A DNA stretch of 64,000 nucleotides, taken from Diabrotica undecimpunctata (lineage: Eukaryota > Arthropoda > Insecta > Coleoptera > Chrysomelidae). Position 1 is the stretch's first letter; each line of letters opens with the position of its first letter. The notes under the pieces were generated by a model that worked only from the letters and a program-made list of their open reading frames with translations, had not been told where the DNA came from and searched no databases. The DNA lies in contig NC_092806.1 of NCBI RefSeq assembly GCF_040954645.1, positions 22,221,644 to 22,285,643 of the forward strand. The letters run 5' to 3'. The translations under genes and the position numbers were made by a program. Below, piece after piece: positions 32,229 to 44,109 of this stretch.

Positions 32229-33250
32229 TATGTAATATATGTTATTTGCTAGATTACAGTAGTTTACATCAAATGTGTAAACTATTTTAAGCGGTAGAAG
32301 AAGATACTAACTTCTCCCATCAATGAAAATTAAATACATATAGGTATATTTACAAACTATCAGATATCTACTCCTCTCATGAATATGAATGAACTATGCA
32401 ATAATCGAACATACATGCCATCACAAAGACAAACAGAAATTAGTATAATACAAAAATTTGCATATCAGATGCAACGCGACATAAATTAAAATAAAATTTA
32501 TACTTAGAAGCAAAAATAAACGTGATAAACAATTCATTAACCTTTCGAAGAGCCGTATCTTGTGTAAAGAAGAGAAACTACAACGCGAAAAATGCTAATA
32601 ATACTTTTCCGTGTAAATTTGTTGCTGACGTGGTGGCACATTCAACAATGTTAAATTGACAGATACAAAAAGATTTATTATAATTCATTAACAGGTATTG
32701 CTGTATCCTGTGGAGTGAACACATTAGTTACCGTTGAGTTGTTCACACCTGGGCGCAACAACGTATAGAAAAGTGAACACTCTTACATGAGTTATTCATG
32801 TGTAGGCCAGTACGAAATTTTTCAGGAATGCAGACGAACAAGATACTTCAGTAAATGACCGTTTTGGAGTGTAATTTTCCTGGTCACGACGGATGTGTAT
32901 GAAAATTTGGATTTAGGTTCCTATTTACTTTTGGACTTGAATCCAGGGTTGCTTTAACTTGGGTGGCGAAATGCTCAATGCTATTGTAAACATTATGAGA
33001 AGATATTCTTCTTTGAATTTAAACATATTTTATATAGTCGCTGTTCCGTTGGGAATTCCACAATTTAACTCCACAGTTTAAAAACGAAGGTGAAACTAAT
33101 TATGTGCCAGAGAAACATTTAGGTCGCCAAACTCTTTCAACTCCTATGCTTTTATATCGTCTTTCAAGACAGAAGAAACAGACAACAGACTGTTAACAAG
33201 TTGGTTTTTGAATTGAAGTTAGCCCATATTGTAACTGAGTGTTTAAACCA
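32229..33250. other. No gene recognised
   Basis: AT-rich sequence with no frame or repeat that I can assign. Confidence 0.4.
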
Positions 33251-33254
33251 TCAG

Positions 33255-33850
33255 AATGAGTCTTCTTCTTCTTCTGGTTCCTATCCGTTTCGGATGTTGG
33301 AAATCATATTGGCAATCATGACCTTGCTCGCTGCGGCTGCAAACAGCTCCGTCGAGGTTTTCTTAAACCATGTTCTTAAATTCCGCAGCCATGATATTCT
33401 CCTTCTACCGGGTCCTCGCTTACCTCTGACTTTACCTTGCAATATAGACTGCAGCAGGGAGTAACGGTGCTGATTTCTCATAACGTGTCCCAGATATTGC
33501 AATTTTATGCGTTTGATCGTAAACACAATCTCTGGTTCCTTCTTCATTTTTTCTAGAACTTCCTTGTTCGTGATCCTTGCTGTCCATGATATTCTCAGTA
33601 TTCTTCTATAAAGCCACATCTCAAATGCTTCAAGTTTTTTAATAGTGGTGTCTGTAAGCGTCCATGCCTCCGCCCCGTACAACAACACAGAGAAAACATA
33701 GCATCTCAAATGTCTCATTTTTGTATCTAGGGATATGTTGTGACTTTTGGAGATGGCGCTCATTTTGTTAAAGACCGTTCTTGCCTTTCCTATGCAGCAC
33801 TTTTTTCCTGTACATTGCTCCACTGTTCGTTTATAATAGTTCCCAGGTAG
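33255..33850 (-). pseudogene. RTE-type LINE, 3' end (5'-truncated)
   Basis: A minus-strand frame of 180 codons encodes the C-terminal region of an RTE-type LINE ORF: MRHLRCYVFSVLLYGAEAWT, KLEAFEMWLYRRILRISW, YLGHVMRNQHRYSLLQSI and GKRGPGRRRISWLRNLRTW. It ends in a (GAA)n-type tail, seen as CTTCTTCTTCTTCTGG on the plus strand near 33260. 5' truncation is the usual result of target-primed insertion. The protein is almost identical to the piece at 59313-59621. Confidence 0.85.
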
Positions 33851-34219
33851 CCTTATTGTTTTACTCGCTTAATCTGCGTCCCATTAATGTATAGATGAGC
33901 CCCATTTATATTCTACCGCTTTGATTTTATTCCCTATCAGCCGCAAATCAAGAAGCTAAAAAAGTGGGCTCAAGAACATATTACTTGAACTAATGAACAG
34001 TGCCCACCATTTGATTACCAGCCAGACTCAAAAATACTCATAGTTTGGAGAGACCATGGATTGTTATGGTATTAGTGTTAGGAAAAGAATTGATCTTGTT
34101 CTTATTTTGGAAGTTTGTTAAATGCAAAATATTCAATATTCTTTAAAGTGTATTGCTGCTTTAATTTTTTACAAAAAATTTAACATGTTAATTTCCCCAA
34201 AATAGACAAAATGCATGGT

Positions 34220-34830
34220 TACAACAGCAAATTTACTAAGCTGTAAATTGGAGCTGGAAGGTCAGATAATAGAACAAGTGATGGAGTTTTAATATCTAGG
34301 CATCACATTATCTAGCTACAGAAAGCTCGAAATGAAGTGGAAGATCAACTGAATAGAGCAAACAGAATGCCTAAATGGCATTCTAGGCTGCCTAAATGAA
34401 ACAATATGGAGAAATAAAAATATCGGGACAGAAATGAAGAAACAGTCATCAGACCAATAATGACATACGCGACAGAAACACGATGTGACACAGAGAGGAC
34501 ATAAATAATGTTAGAAACAGCAGAGATGAAAACACTTGATGAAAACAAATTGATGATAAGACACTATGGAACAGAGCTAGAAATACAGATATACGACGTT
34601 GATGCAAGGTGGAGAACATCAAGAACTGGGTAAGAAATAGAAGAGTAGAATGGAACGATCATATAAACCGAATGACAACAAATAGAGTAGTAAAGACGGC
34701 AAGAGACGGTTCCTCAATAGGAAGACGATCAGTAGGAACACCACGAAAACGATGGAACGACAACTTACTAGAGGCACATTGAAAAACAGACAGAGTCATG
34801 TCTACATAAAAAGAAGAAGAAGAAGAAGAT
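34220..34830 (+). pseudogene. LINE 3' fragment with (GAA)n tail
   Basis: Broken frames give EFQYLGI-like sequence, then ETVIRPIMTYATETRCDTER, METAEMKTL-like sequence and, near 34730, GRRSVGTPRKRW-like sequence, followed by AAGAAGAAGAAGAAG at 34809-34828. The same family appears at 41268-42115 (minus) and 60515-60775 (plus). Confidence 0.65.
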
Positions 34831-35649
34831 GTATTGCTACTGTAAGCAACTACTGATCACCAAAGATCTTTGCTAATGCATGATAAAGGTCGTCATTGTG
34901 TAGCTGAATTAGTTATGATTTTATTTTAAGAGAATATTTATGTTTTTCCTTGGGCATGTGAACATTGAGTTTAGACCTGAACCCAATGAAATGACTACAA
35001 ATTTAAATAAAACAGGTACCTACTAATATACAGGGTGTGGTGAGACAAGTTTTGGCGAATACAGTTATGTTGTAGGTTTTGGATGATGCTGAGTTGAAAT
35101 ATAATGTTGTACTGAATGTGGCACTTCCGGTTATACCGGAAGTAGACGACAACTTTGTTATTTTAAAAAGAATCTTATATTTTTTATTTTATTTTTGAAT
35201 TCTACATAACATTTTAGATAAAATTTGTGGACAATGTCCTATACAAAAATGTATTTTCAATATATTTTAAATTTTTTAAAAATTTTGAAAAAATCCTATT
35301 ATATATTGAATAACAATATCTCCATTAATAACAAGGCCAATGACGTGAAATTGTAACCAATCAATAACAAGTGCCTTCCCGTTAACTTCGTATGTCTAAC
35401 TCATTGATATTTCGTACAGCGTTTTGAGATATTTCATTGCCCAACTTAAAACATAACACTTAATTATTTCAATATAAGTAAAGAATAGGTAATGATTTCC
35501 ATTATTTATTTATTCTATCATTTTATTATTATTTTAAAAGTTATTAATTTTGAAGACTAATCCATAACATGAAAGGATTATTAATTTTGGGTGTTAGCCA
35601 ATTAAAAGCAAGTAAGACTCTCTGCATCATATATCTTTAGTAACAGGTT

Positions 35650-35935
35650 TTGGAAAATACCTGATTTTTAATGTGACCCCAAATGCCAAAATCTAAAGAA
35701 GCCAAGTCAGGAGAGCGAGCTGGCCAACGAAAAGGATCCTTATTGGCAATCTATCTATCATCAAACATGCCGTAATAGTGCTGAGCAACAGGTCCAAAAT
35801 TATAAGGAGGTGCTTCATCTTGCTGATGCCAAGCTGAAGCCGTCTCTCCATTTCTTAAAGTATGTAACGCCGGTCGTATGGTTGCTTCTAAAAGGTGATA
35901 ATATCTTTCAGTATTTAAAGTTTCATGACCCTACT
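35650..35935 (-). pseudogene. Mariner transposase C-terminal fragment
   Basis: The minus strand reads WHQQDEAPPYNFGPVAQHYY, then after a stop WPARSPDLASLDFGIWGHIK. These are the second- and third-Asp regions of a mariner-type transposase, related to the intact one at 30548. The N-terminal half is missing. Confidence 0.75.
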
Positions 35936-36103
35936 TTAATACTAAAATTTCAAAACTCTCAAAACAATACATTAAAACGTTCTAACTATCAAATATTTGA
36001 CAGCCATGGCCTACTCTTTACTAATGTTGAAATAATTAACTGTTGTTATGTTTTAACATAGATAATAAAATATCTCAAAAGTGGTTAGATTTAAGCATAT
36101 ATA

Positions 36104-37705
36104 CACTCGCGATCATAAAATCTGGGTCACCTTGAAAATCACCGATATTTCATTTTTAACGAGCTTTATCGAAATTAATAATAACACAAATATAAACTAA
36201 TGCATGTTTCTGGGAATTGTTGTCGGCTTAGCGGTTTTCTTTGCAACAAAGAATTTCAATAGTGCCGATTTCGCGGGAAAGCACACACTTCCCAAAATGG
36301 TAACTGCCGCTTGTTTTAAATGTCTCATTTGTGCTTCGAGTTTCTGTTTAAACGCAACGAACAAACGTTTATTATTGCTACCATTAGTGATTATTAGTGC
36401 CATTATTAGTGTTTATTATTGTTTATTTTTTGCCAAAAATACCCTTGACTGTTGTTGAAACGGCACAAATCGTTGCGCTTGTGAAAGACGGTCACACTCA
36501 ACGGCAAGTCGCAAGAACTGTTGGCGTAAGCCTTTCTACGGTTCAATGAGTGCTTCAACGCTTTCAGGAGAAGGGTTTGCTATCCAGACGACCTGGCTCT
36601 GGACGAAGAAGAATGACCACGGTACAAGATGACCGTTTTCTTGTGTTTCAGGCTTTACGAAACCGGACCTCAACTGTGATTATGTATCGAAATCGTCTAC
36701 AGGAAGTACGAAATCGCAATGTTAGCGTTGCAATAGTCAGGAGAAGATTTCGTTCTTTTGGACTATCTTCTCGGTAATGCCTACAGGACCGCCACTTCGC
36801 CCGGCACATCGAGTTGCACGACTAGCTTTTGCTCGACAATACGCGCATTGAGGAATTAACGATTGGAACAAAGAGTTATTCTCAGATGAATCCCATTTCT
36901 GTCTAACTGGATCCGATGGACGTGTAAGAGTTTGGAGGAGAACCGATGAATGACTTTCACAAGCTTGCATTGCTCCAAGAATGCCATTCGGTGGAGGCTC
37001 GGTCATTGCTTGGGGAGGTGTATCTTCCGACTTCCGCACAGAATTACCCTTCATCGAAAATGGGTCCTTAACTGCACGAAGGGATCTTACGGAGATTCTG
37101 GACGAACATGTTATGCACACCGTGGCAAGGCTTGGAGAAAACGTAGTTTTTATGCAGAACAACGCGCGAACGCACGTTGCCACGATCAGTATGCAATACT
37201 TGGACGAGGTTGGAATTATGTGGTTACCCTGGCCAGCTAGGTCTCCGGACCTGCATCCCATCGAACATATCTGGGACGATTTGAAAAAACGTATTCAAAA
37301 CCTAACATCTCCTCCTAACGACGGACAGGAGCTTAAGGATCTGTTAATGAGAGACTGGAATAACATACCACAACATGTAATCCGGAGAAAAATTGAGAGT
37401 ATGCCCCGTCGTCTGCAAGAGGTCATTAGAGCAAGTGGAGGCAATACACGATATTAGTCATTGAAATTTCACTGACATTTTACCACGTTCTGTATTTTCC
37501 ATTTTTTTTTTTTTCGTATGCCTGTTTTATCAACAATTTAGTTTGTTTTCTGCTTGTTCAATAAAAAACCGTTTTTTTTTTCAAAACAAACATTGATGAC
37601 AAATAAAAAATATGATAGCCTAAAAAAAAGGTTATTACTGCACTAGAGGCAAAAATATTCCAGAAACTTGAAATTTTCAAGGTGACCCGGATTTTATGAT
37701 GAGTG
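36104..37705 (+). mobile_element. Tc1-like element nested in the mariner element
   Basis: 1,602 bp with short TIRs: CACTCGCGATCATAAAATC at the left and the complement of GATTTTATGATGAGTG-like sequence at the right, both followed inward by the GGGTCACCTTGAAAAT motif. TA duplications flank it (36102-36103 and 37706-37707). Confidence 0.88.
36432..37457 (+). pseudogene. Tc1 transposase, broken
   Basis: The N-terminal helix-turn-helix reads DGHTQRQVARTVGVSLSTVQ then a stop. The second part is open at 36550-36777 (SRRPGSGRRRMTTVQDDRF). After a frameshift, the catalytic domain is open at 36981-37457 with AWGGVSSDFRTELPF, MQNNARTHVA and WPARSPDLHPIEHIWDDLKK. The catalytic Asp of the usual QDNAR motif reads Asn, so the enzyme would be dead even without the frame breaks. 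The ancestral ATG reads TTG. Confidence 0.9.
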
Positions 37706-38188
37706 TATATATAATACCCAACGAATTGGCTTAAAAAAATACAGCTGAAAATGTAATAAAATAGAGTGTTCTGTTAAAAGTAAGCAACATAAAAGATTTA
37801 AATTGTGTATGTTGCCGGCTAAATTTAAAACACCCTGTATGAATGAGTTGCACATGTGGAGTTAACGGGCAAGCGTTGTTATTTATTGGTTATAATATCA
37901 CGTGACTAGCCTCGTTATTAATAAGGGTATCATTATTCAATGTAGACTAGCATTTTTTCTACATTTTGAAAAAAAATCAAAATATCTCGAAAATACTTTT
38001 TTTTGGTATAGAATAGGCATATATTGTCCACAAATTTTATCTAAAATTTTATGTAGAATTCAAAAATAAAACGAAAAATATTAGGTTTTATTTAAAATGA
38101 CAAACTTGACATCTACTTCCGGTATAACCGAAAGTCACATTTAGGACAACATTACTTTTAATCGAAACTTATCGCGTCACACCCTGTA

Positions 38189-38925
38189 TAATCAACAAAA
38201 ATTCATCCTCCAGGACAAAAATATAAATAAAATAAAAAACAATTACACAAGGTATAAAGAGCTGTTTTAATTGTACGTCTCAGAGACCTCACGTTGTGTC
38301 GACGTGACAATTTTTTCACGTTCGGTTGGTCATTAATGGTTAACAATAAACTGTTTTGTCTGTTGAATTGTTAATTAAATTTTTTGCTTATTCTTCTTTC
38401 CATTTCATACTTTTTTATTCACTGTGCGTTGCAATTATCTTTTTGTAAACGTAGACAATTTGACGGAATTCACTGTTCCTCGGTGACAAGATACTGGTCT
38501 AAAAACACATAAAACAGGACGATCCTTCAGACTTCCATTACGCCGCTTATTCATTATGTAAAGGAAAATAAAGAGATATGCATAACCCCATAAATTTTTC
38601 AACTTGATATATAAAATATGTCGGTTATTTATACGGCTACCTGCAGTTTATACATGGGTAAAGTGGAAATATTTGCATTTTGATGAGATGATTTTATCTA
38701 GATTAATATAACTTAGTCAGCTTCTTGAATACATCCGAGCATGGCGTGCTATTTCTATGCACCGAATAAAAAAGCGAGTTCAGCTAGTCAAGGAATGTGA
38801 TAAAGCTTTTAATCACAAGAAAATATTTTGCTCCTCACAAATTAAAATTGTAACATAATGAATATTATTATGAAAATTATTATCAAAAGTAATGGCTTAA
38901 CTCAGAATTCATAACTACGCCAAAG
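38189..38925. other. No gene recognised
   Basis: AT-rich spacer between the nested mariner/Tc1 block and the next LINE. No frame of note. Confidence 0.4.
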
Positions 38926-38929
38926 AAAT

Positions 38930-39930
38930 CTTGTACCCCGAAAATGCGACGAATTTAGGCTCATTAGCTTAACTAAAAATATTTTTAAAGATCATACAGA
39001 ATCACTCATAAAAATGCGCCGTTCACCAGAAAACAGTATATCTTTATTTTATCGACTATCAGAAGGCTTTTGATAGAGTCCGGCATGAAAAATTGTTATA
39101 TGAACTACAAAAACATAAGGACGGAAAAGATCGCCGCATAATTCAAAACCTTTATTCGAACCAAGAAGCAACCTTAAGCCATCTTATTCCAACCACACTA
39201 CTAAGAGCGTCCGTATACAAAGAGGTATCCAACAAGGCTGTGTCATATTTCCATTACTCTTTAACTTGTACTCTGAATGCATATTCAATCAAGCAATAGA
39301 CGGCGCCGAAATTGGTCTAAAAATAAACGGTAAATATATTAGCAATATCAGGTATGCATACGATAATGTTCTGATAGCAAAAACAATGGTCAACTAATAG
39401 AAAGAGTAAAAACATACACCCAGCTTAGTACGAACGTCAATGAAAATTGGAACCATTCCCTAGAAATCAAAAGTAGGATAGAAAAAGCAAGATCTGTATT
39501 TTAAAAAATGGTTAAGCTATTCAAACGTCATGATTTATCAGTACCCATAAAAATCAGGTTACTGCGATATTTTCTATACTGCTGTACGAAGCTAAAGCTT
39601 TTGAAATGTGGCTTTATCGTCGAATCCTGAGGACATCCTATAAGGACCAGTACCAGGGCATTTTATTAAGAATGCAAAAAGGGAAAGAGTTATTAACCAC
39701 AATAAAAACAGCCAAAATTGAATACCTCGGTCACATCATGAGGAACAGCGAAATATATGGGTTGCTGCAATTATTTCCACAACAAAAAGTAGAAGGAAAA
39801 CGCGGACCAGGAAGGCGAACGATTTCCTGGCTGAAAAATCTCCGTACGTGGTTCAACAAAACAACCACAAATCTTTTCAGAGCAGGAGTTTGCAAAGTAC
39901 AGATGTTCAATCACAAATTAACCCCTTAAT
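38930..39930 (+). pseudogene. RTE-type LINE remnant, RT to C-terminus
   Basis: Blocks in order: CDEFRLISLTKNI (38950), YFIDYQKAFDRVRHEKLLYE (39050-39110, RT palm), LEIKSRIEKARSVF (39465), LFKRHDLSVPIKIRLLRY (39515), then at 39606-39929 MWLYRRILRTSY, EYLGHIMRNSEIYGLLQL and GKRGPGRRTISWLKNLRTW. At least four frame breaks. The YADD box has decayed to a YAYD-like reading. Confidence 0.8.
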
Positions 39931-40055
39931 TTGTAATCTCACATTATTCTTAACTTCTTAATCTATTATAGTTTCACCGTGTATAAATGACATTGTGAAA
40001 TTGATATGGAGTAATATTTTAATAATTAAAGTCCATTCACCTGTTAATGAATTGT
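39904..40055. repeat. 152-bp direct repeat, copy 1
   Basis: From TGTTCAATCACAAATTAACC to TTAATGAATTGT. It is repeated with only a few differences at 40655-40806. Contains TTAACCCCTTAA. The two copies bracket a truncated piggyBac gene. Confidence 0.85.
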
Positions 40056-40059
40056 ACGA

Positions 40060-40560
40060 AGTTACGTTTTAGAATTTTAGTAGCGGCCTTTGGTTGAGAG
40101 GACCACCTGTGTCTATTTTTACCTTTTAAACTCGACGGCAACCGAGTTTGCTTCTCTTTAGCTGCAATTTCTGGAGATTCTTCTTCGTTTGATGGAGTTT
40201 GCTGAGCAAGACATTTCTTTTGATTGTCGATTTAAGAGCAATTACTTTCTTTGCTTGAAAACACTGAAGTAAACTGTTTTTCTAACTTATTACTGTTTTT
40301 AGAACTTCTTTTTCTTTTCTTGCTGCTGGATGGCAAGTCATGGTCGGAATCTGAGTCATTTTCGCTTAATGGTTTAAACTTTGATTCAGATGGACTGAAT
40401 GCTTGTAAAACCGCATCTTTTTGTTTTAGATCCACTTCCTGATTTATCAGAATAATTATCCAATTCATCTGGCCAAAGTTCTTCCAGGCACAATTACAAC
40501 TCAGCCTCCAACTCCCGCTGCGTGAGAGGTCTGTGTATGTCTCTATTTTTCGTATTCATA
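40060..40560 (-). pseudogene. piggyBac transposase, N-terminal fragment
   Basis: On the minus strand, an ATG near 40558 opens IHRPLTQRELEAEL and then a stop. Another frame gives an acidic/Ser-rich stretch (SENDSDSDHDLPSSSKKRKR) and, after a further stop, GKNRHRWSSQPKAATK. The acidic start followed by a KW(S)xxP segment is the N-terminal layout of piggyBac transposases. The catalytic domain is gone. Confidence 0.6.
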
Positions 40561-40654
40561 TTTTACACTAAAAAAAAAAAAATAAAACTGATAATATCAT
40601 TGTTTCTGCAATTATAACGTTATTACTTACCTTCGTAATATTTACGAAGCTGTT

Positions 40655-40806
40655 TGTTCAATCACAAATTAACCCCTTAATTTGTAATCTCACATTATTC
40701 TTAACTTCTTAATCTAATATAGTTTCACCGTGTATAAGTGACATTGTGAAAATGATATCGAGTAATATTTTAATAATTAAAGTTCATTCACCTGTTAATG
40801 AATTGT
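40655..40806. repeat. 152-bp direct repeat, copy 2
   Basis: Second copy of 39904-40055. Differences are single bases (for example CTATTATAG against CTAATATAG). Immediately before it lies the small palindrome CTTCGTAATATTTACGAAG. Confidence 0.85.
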
Positions 40807-41265
40807 CGAATAATATATTTTTTCTAATTGAACTTCCTAAGTATTGCAATGATGGCCTAGATTAAATTGTAATGTAAGCTAATAGTGCAAAGTTGGTATG
40901 GTATGATAGGAAGCAGTAACCTCTGTGATTAGGTGTGAAATATTTGTGAGATTATAAATTGGGGATTTGAGCTCATGTGAGCGCAGTCTACTACAGTCAA
41001 TCATAAGTAGTTACCTAACGAACATCATATTGTGTAATTACCAGTAGCTGTCAATAAATCAACACCTTTACTCCACAATTTTAACCTGTTATTATACCTA
41101 TCATCGTCGATCGACAAGAAGCGGACAAAGGGGCATTTACAAACCGATTCGAACCTCAAATCCAAGTTCGAAACTTTCCAACAGAAAATAAAGATTGCCA
41201 TGATGATCGCCAACTTTCGAAACGGATAGGCACTACAAGATGAAGTCTATTTTAGGGTTTATCGC
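40807..41265. other. No gene recognised
   Basis: Short AT-rich stretch between the direct repeat and a minus-strand LINE; nothing assigned. Confidence 0.35.
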
Positions 41266-41267
41266 AC

Positions 41268-42115
41268 TCTTCTTCTTCTTCTTCTTCTTCTTCCTACTTT
41301 ATAAATAGGCTTAATGCCTATTACTTCGGTTTTTAGCCTCAATTGACGTTGTCTAACCATCTTTTCCTCGGTCGTCCTAATGATCTTTTTCCATTTGGCG
41401 TTTTGTCTCTTGCTATTCGTACTATTCTATTTTCTGTCATTCTTTCGATGTGTTGATTCCATTCCACTTTTCTTCTTTTGGTCCACGCGTTTATTTCCTC
41501 TATACCACATCTCGCTCGTATTTCCTCACTTCTGACTCTGTCTCTTAGAGTTTGGTTTGTTACTTTTGTAAGACTTTCATTTCTGTTGTTTCCAGTAGTC
41601 TTTGTGTTTCGTCGTATCTGCTCTTGTTTCCGCTGTGTACGTCATTATCGGTCTTATTGTTGATTTATATATCCTGGTTTTCGTTTCCGTTGTGAGGTAT
41701 TTGTTTCTCCATATTGTGTTGTTGAGACATACTGCTGCTCTGTTTGCCATGTTCACTTGTTTTTGTACTTCTTCTTCCACTTTTCCGTAGCTTGACAATT
41801 TTATTCCCAAGTATTCAGCTTCCATCACTTCAGTTTCCATCGCATCATCTCGGTTCCGCTGATATCACTATCGTTTTAGTTTTCTCTGTTGAGATCTCCA
41901 TGTTGTATATGAGCGCCGTATCTTCGAATTCTTTAATTAATCATTGTAGCTCATCTTCATTTTCGGCTGTTATTATGGCGTCGTCGGCATAGCATATTAT
42001 CCTTATTTCCTTTTCTCCCATTCTATATCCTCTTCTTTTTTTAACTTTCTTTATAATTTCATCCATTATCAGATTAGATATTAATGGCTTAGCGAATCTC
42101 CTTGTCTAATGCCAG
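41268..42115 (-). pseudogene. LINE remnant with (GAA)n tail, minus strand
   Basis: Read from 42115 downwards: a C-YADD-type palm (CYADDAIITAENEDEL near 41985-41945), NMEISTEKTK, then METEVMEAEYLGIKLSSYGK at 41840, ANRAAVCLNNTIWRNKYL, KSTIRPIMTYTAETRADT, and GKRSLGRPRKRWLDNVN near 41350. A (GAA)n tail, seen as CTTCTTCTTCTTC on the plus strand, sits at 41268-41293. Frame breaks between blocks. Same LINE family as 34220 and 60515. Confidence 0.8.
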
Positions 42116-42189
42116 TTTATCGCACTCAAACCTTCTAAACATCTGTTGTCTCATCTTCGCATTAAATGGTGCAACACCTTTTTTTCGTC

Positions 42190-42625
42190 TTTATACTGGG
42201 TGGGTCTATACGTCTATTTAGGGTGGGTCTGAAATATTCAAAAGACATCTTTTGCAACCGAAGCAATGACCCTATTATACAACAGACAACATATTCTACA
42301 TATTATGGAACCAATCCCTTTAAAATACTAATTTTTTCACCTTTATCAGATAATAATAGCATGATCTGAAAAAGGCGAAATTATATATGTATCTGATGTT
42401 TATGGAAACAGTATTTCAGATAGAAGAATTACAGCAGAATGTGGAATTTTAGGACTTATTGAAGAAGGAGAATTAATTTTAGAGGACAGGTGTTTTGATA
42501 TATCAGATCTTTTGGAGAGAAAAGGAATATATTTAAATATACCTCCATTAAAAAAAGGGGCTCAATTAAGAGAAGAAGAAATAATAAAAACAAGGGCCAT
42601 TTGGCCAAAAAACATAAAATATTGA
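42190..42625 (+). pseudogene. DDE_Tnp_4-type transposase fragment
   Basis: After a stop near 42366, the frame reads YVSDVYGNSISDRRITAECG, then LILEDRCFDISDLLERKGIY and LNIPPLKKGAQLREEEIIKT. This is the catalytic part of the DDE_Tnp_4 (Harbinger/ISL2EU-like) nuclease: the SDxYGGSISD and ADRGFD regions carry catalytic Asp residues. The Gly of ADRGFD reads Cys. Upstream, at 42270-42330, YSTYYGTNPFKILI fits the preceding strand. N and C termini are missing. Confidence 0.75.
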
Positions 42626-42639
42626 AATATAGAATTTCT

Positions 42640-44105
42640 TCTAAATTATTCCCATATATAAATGAAATAATTTTTAACTGTTTTATGATTTGTTATTTTA
42701 AAAGTAGAATAAGTAACACTTTGGGAAAATTATTTTCCCATCTATAAATCTACCTAGATTGATCAATTGAATTTCTGGTTGGACAGCACTTATTTTTTTT
42801 TTATTTATTTTACATATTAAAATATTTGTGACTTGTTACTATTTATCAACTATAATTTGTTTTAAACTGGAAAAATATAAGACTTAAACAATATTTAATT
42901 TGCGTTATTTCATTGGTTAACTATGAAACTCAAAATAAAAAAAATTCAATGTTGAAATATCCATTATCCAAAAATGTTCAAATTAAAGATTAAAAAAAAT
43001 AACACTGTGAAAATATGGCTGAAAATCTGCAAACATGTATTGAAATATATATCTAAATCTGAGGAATTATATGAGGTTAAGATTTAATACCAAACTTCAA
43101 CGTAAGCGCCCCTTACGGATATTTTTTTAACTGACTTATGGCATGTGCTCTATTGTGGTTGGTTTAATATTATGTAAAATAATATTGAAGGTATACGTTA
43201 ATAACATTTAATAACATAACGATAAAAGAAAAATACAGAACATAATATTGTCTAATCTTACTTTTAATACATATTATCACTAACACTTAATTTATTGTAT
43301 TTAAGAGAATTTTTCATAAAATCTAATGACATCAATTAATCTTAAACTCCATAGTCATAGTGATTTGGTTTTTTGTGCCATAAAAATTACAGTAAATAAA
43401 TCTTTTGGCAATTGATCGTCAAAAATCATTTCATTTTTGACACTAATTTTGTTTGATAATCTTCCGCGTAACATGCTTTAGCAACAATGATTCTATACAT
43501 CATTAACAGTATTCTAATCGGTTAAGAATAGCAATCGATCAATAAAGACCAATAAACTGAACGAATAAACGAAAGTTCCCCATTAATCGGTTGATTGGTT
43601 TACAGGTATTCCTCCTTCAACGTCAGTCATTTTAAATTACTAGTCAGGTAAAATATAGTCGCATATATTATGAGTTGAAATTTCAATAATGTACATCATT
43701 TAAAAAAAAATCAATAGAACCACGTATTCACTGCATTGTTTAATAATTATCCCATACCGATACTTTTAAATTATTGAATATTTCGTGTCAATCATGTAGT
43801 ATTCAAATCATGCAGTATTATGGTAAAATATTCAGTCAATTTCCATAAATAATGAATGGAATTTAAGTAAAAAATGTAAAATTATCAGGTTTGTTCACTT
43901 GAAACATCGACAATAGTCTTTGGTTAAATGAAACAATGTATTTTATAAATGTAAAAATATTCAAGAGCTTATTTATCCTGTCTGCAGCTCAAATTAAAAC
44001 TAAATTTATTTCTGGAGTGATATTTCGTTGATTATTTATTTTTTCAACCTCATGAAGAACATACTATAAAATTAATTAACAATTAGATACAAACAAAACA
44101 CGCAT
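42640..44105. other. No gene recognised
   Basis: About 1.45 kb of very AT-rich DNA without any long frame or clear repeat. Confidence 0.45.
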
Positions 44106-44109
44106 TTTC

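Larger units (their letters stand above)
35031..38186 (-). mobile_element. Dead long-TIR mariner element containing a Tc1 element
   Basis: Ends CAGGGTGTG...CACACCCTG with TA duplications at 35029-35030 and 38187-38188. The two ends match as diverged inverted repeats over roughly 350 bp, including TTCCGGTTATACCGGAAGTAG at the left and its slightly altered complement near 38112-38132. The transposase survives only as a fragment. A Tc1 element (36104-37705) is inserted inside. Confidence 0.85.

Noticed and set aside
39904..40806. Pair of LTRs around a short retroelement
   Set aside because: The repeats lack TG...CA ends, a primer site, a purine tract and any gag or pol sequence.
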